This document shows, piece after piece, positions 5,276 through 5,550 of a stretch of DNA of 5,550 nt. Origin of the DNA: Erysipelotrichia bacterium. Lineage in GTDB: Bacteria > Bacillota_I > Bacilli_A > Erysipelotrichales > Erysipelotrichaceae. Made by a program: the position numbers and the translations under genes. Positions within the stretch are counted from its first letter, which is position 1; each line of letters starts with the position of its first letter. The DNA lies in contig SABF01000116.1 in NCBI GenBank assembly GCA_009929095.1, positions 1 to 5,550 of the forward strand, given 5' to 3'. The notes below the pieces were generated by a model that was not told the DNA's origin, did no database searches, and was given only the letters and a program-made list of their open reading frames with translations.

Positions 5276-5550
5276 TTTCCGACTCCTCAGGTGAAAGACG
5301 ATAGCTTACCTTCAGTTCAACGTTCTTCCATGCCTCTATGATATCTTCCCTTGTCACCTTCATAAATGCGTCAATATGCTGCTCTACTGTATCTTCCCGA
5401 TGCAGCAGAATGCTTCGATAATCATCCCAGATCAGAGACCGTACACCATCTCTGCTGGAACGCCAGGAATCACAGTACATAGAACATGTGGTATTCAGAA
5501 GTTCCTGATCAAACTCACCGTTTTGAAGACGTCTTACCTGAGCCTTGATC
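5268..5550 (-). CDS. yfmF: C-terminal part of an M16-like peptidase homologue, YmfF/YfmF-like (5' end beyond right edge)
   Basis: The minus-strand frame is open from the right edge to TAA at 5270-5268, giving 93 visible residues that start IKAQVRRLQNGEFDQELLNT. The pattern is that of the end of an M16 C-domain. A helix with QNGEFDQELL is followed by a second helix (SLIWDDYRSILLHRE). Next comes the segment DAFMKVTREDIIEAWKNVEL, which matches the recurring 'VTkeDIxxvakk' ending of these proteins, and then a last strand (KVSYRL) and an acidic tail. The N-domain lies outside the window, so I cannot see whether the zinc motif is present; in YmfF it normally is not. The 8-nt overlap with the next M16 gene is the main reason to call it the YmfF partner. 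The two would be co-transcribed and probably form a heteromeric complex. Confidence 0.75.
   Translation of the reverse strand, partial: IKAQVRRLQNGEFDQELLNTTCSMYCDSWRSSRDGVRSLIWDDYRSILLHREDTVEQHIDAFMKVTREDIIEAWKNVELKVSYRLSPEESENE

Noticed and set aside
1..5550. CRISPR array, tRNA or rRNA genes, insertion sequence or phage remnants
   Set aside because: Read through on both strands: no regularly spaced repeats, no cloverleaf-like sequence noticed, no transposase or integrase motifs and no terminal inverted repeats flanking the relics.

Overview
This window looks like chromosome of a low-to-moderate GC Bacillota (Gram-positive) genome. The evidence is strong AAGGAGG-type ribosome binding sites, the firmicute-style M16 peptidase pair, a short SSB, a DUF3784 membrane protein and a TfoX N-domain protein. 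I lean towards Erysipelotrichia from the feel of the SSB and peptidase sequences, but that is an inference and not proven here. Every gene I can support lies on the minus strand, so transcription runs from the right edge to the left edge.

Right part (5550 to 3444): two M16-family peptidase-like genes overlap by 8 nt. They resemble the YmfF/YmfH pair (spelled YfmF/YfmH in some databases), which is linked to EF-P modification in Bacillus. They are followed by a self-contained ssb unit with its own promoter, a very strong ribosome binding site and a strong intrinsic terminator.

Middle part (3443 to 2590): this has no intact gene but is not empty. It holds two decayed GNAT acetyltransferase genes back to back. 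Relic B (about 3382 to 3021) and relic A (about 3014 to 2590) carry lost starts, frameshifts and several in-frame stops, yet still read clearly as GNAT proteins once frames are joined.

Left part (2589 to 1): a probable operon of GNAT acetyltransferase, TfoX N-domain protein, DUF3784 membrane protein, a decayed VOC (glyoxalase/bleomycin-resistance type) gene, and a two-domain GNAT protein that runs off the left edge a few residues before its likely end. The VOC relic appears to have lost its start codon by a single G-to-A change inside a former ATGA start/stop overlap with the DUF3784 gene.

The main message is a small accessory island of acetyltransferase and VOC genes, of which three of six are decaying. 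Two dead genes have lost their stops and read in frame into the living gene downstream. I see no tRNA or rRNA, CRISPR array, insertion sequence or phage gene, and no convincing undescribed system.
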